From: an uncultured Acidimicrobiales bacterium
Lineage (GTDB): Bacteria > Actinomycetota > Acidimicrobiia > Acidimicrobiales > SZUA-35
Assembly: GCA_937922045.1 (NCBI GenBank)
Contig: CAKZXA010000087.1
Span: 1-33,424 of the forward strand
DNA: 33,424 nt
Direction: 5' to 3'
Each line of letters opens with the position of its first letter. The stretch's first letter is position 1. Below the pieces are notes generated by a model, which had not been told where the DNA came from, ran no database searches, and saw only the letters and a list, made by a program, of their open reading frames with translations. Position numbers and translations under genes: made by a program. Positions 32,849-33,424 of the stretch are shown piece by piece.

Positions 32849-32868
32849 ATTGTATGGCGGTGTACAAT
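32849..32868. promoter_or_regulatory. palindrome with divergent -10 elements
   Basis: ATTGTA (32849-32854), 8 nt, then TACAAT (32863-32868). On each strand TACAAT is a good -10 hexamer, so the palindrome may be two face-to-face promoters for the thiolase (-) and the ComB-family gene (+), or a repressor site, or both. No convincing -35 was found. Confidence 0.45.
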
Positions 32869-32920
32869 CTTGGTCGAAATCAGGCGCCAGAGAATAGCGA
32901 TCGGTGAGTGGGGACCAGGA

Positions 32921-33424
32921 GTGAGCGAGGCCGACAAGAACAGCTGGTTCGCCCAATCATCGGACTCGGTCAGATTGGCCTGGGGCGCTGAAGGTCTTGT
33001 TGCCGTCGGGCCAGGTGCGGACGCGATTGTGATCGTCGATGTTTTGTCGTTCTCGACCGCGGTTGATATCGCGGTGGCGTTCAACGCCGTAATTCTTCCT
33101 TACCGCTGGCACGACGGGACCGAGCAGGCGTATGCGACCGGTCAGAACGCCATCGTGGCCACCAGGCACCCCCAGCCCGGCCGGTTGAGTCTGCGGCCTT
33201 CCTCCCTTGTCGGCATCAAGCCCGGAACTCGGTTGGTTCTGCCATCGCCAAACGGCTCGACCCTGGCCCACGCAGCGCTGTCGCTCGGCGCCTCACAGGT
33301 GGTCGTCGGCTGCCTTCGCAATGCGGCCGCTGTCGTCGCCTACCTCGCTTTGAGGGCACAAACCGTTGCGGTGATTGCCGCTGGCGAACGGTGGAACAGT
33401 ACCGATGGTCCGCTGCGCCCGGCC
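32921..33424 (+). CDS. 2-phosphosulfolactate phosphatase (ComB) family protein, 3' partial
   Basis: The GTG at 32921 opens a frame that runs without stop to the window end (168 codons). GGGGA at 32910-32914 gives the ribosome site. The protein shows ComB-family motifs in order: AIVIVDVLSFSTAVDIAV (the metal-binding Asp in VDVL), LVLPSPNGSTLAHAA, VVVGCLRNAAAVVAYL and VAVIAAGERW, ending in DGPLRPA where the family continues to about 230-260 aa. ComB hydrolyses 2-phosphosulfolactate in coenzyme M synthesis of methanogens; in bacteria without that pathway its role is uncertain. This copy looks intact as far as seen, unlike the remnant at 27455. Confidence 0.8.
   Translation, partial: MSEADKNSWFAQSSDSVRLAWGAEGLVAVGPGADAIVIVDVLSFSTAVDIAVAFNAVILPYRWHDGTEQAYATGQNAIVATRHPQPGRLSLRPSSLVGIKPGTRLVLPSPNGSTLAHAALSLGASQVVVGCLRNAAAVVAYLALRAQTVAVIAAGERWNSTDGPLRPA

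Overview
The window looks like a piece of a high-GC actinobacterial chromosome, most likely an environmental Acidimicrobiia-type lineage (inference). The grounds are GC-rich codon use, Sec/lipoprotein signals in a Gram-positive style envelope gene set (L,D-transpeptidase, lytic transglycosylase, Excalibur protein), ECF sigma factors with an RskA-like domain, a tandem glycine riboswitch, and several genes whose start codon lies 6-7 nt after a TANNNT -10 element with no Shine-Dalgarno (leaderless style). I saw no tRNA, rRNA, CRISPR array, phage gene or transposase.

Layout. (1) 1-618: a frameshifted IolE-like TIM-barrel isomerase/dehydratase, cut at the left edge. (2) 772-3327: a redox group with an SBP56/methanethiol oxidase, a 2Fe-2S ferredoxin and a QueG-like 4Fe-4S protein. 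(3) 3349-4614 (-): L,D-transpeptidase with three peptidoglycan-binding repeats. (4) 4898-8184: a CUT2-type (ribose/fructose/inositol-like) sugar ABC importer, behind a promoter carrying two LacI-type operators and with a strong hairpin after the binding-protein gene. (5) 8197-13462 (-): Gfo/Idh/MocA dehydrogenase, gcvP and gcvT, transcribed leftward from a recognisable promoter through a tandem glycine riboswitch. (6) 13525-15000 (-): NIPSNAP protein and ACAD10-like phosphotransferase. (7) 15158-22372: envelope and signalling genes, comprising a beta-propeller lipoprotein, an ECF sigma factor fused to a membrane span and RskA-like domain, a lytic transglycosylase, a DUF4214 protein, and a large single-span protein ending in an Excalibur domain. 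(8) 22403-24951: PrmA-like methyltransferase diverging from Ppx/GppA. (9) 24997-27682: a desaturase-Rieske (MocD-MocE-like) fusion, an unknown conserved gene and a ComB-like 5' remnant. (10) 27844-30660: a second ECF sigma factor overlapping a membrane PQQ-propeller protein, followed by a small lipoprotein. (11) 30771-32784 (-): SDR dehydrogenase and thiolase, diverging from a ComB-family gene cut by the right edge.

How the parts fit. The importer, IolE-like enzyme, Gfo/Idh/MocA dehydrogenase and MocD/MocE-like fusion are all families known from inositol/rhizopine-type sugar catabolism, but they are scattered, so a shared pathway is only a hypothesis. The glycine cleavage genes are a clear riboswitch-controlled unit without gcvH in view. 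The most unusual signal is the pair of ECF sigma loci, each combining a sigma factor, a membrane span and a beta-propeller protein. In one of them sigma factor and anti-sigma-like domain are a single polypeptide.
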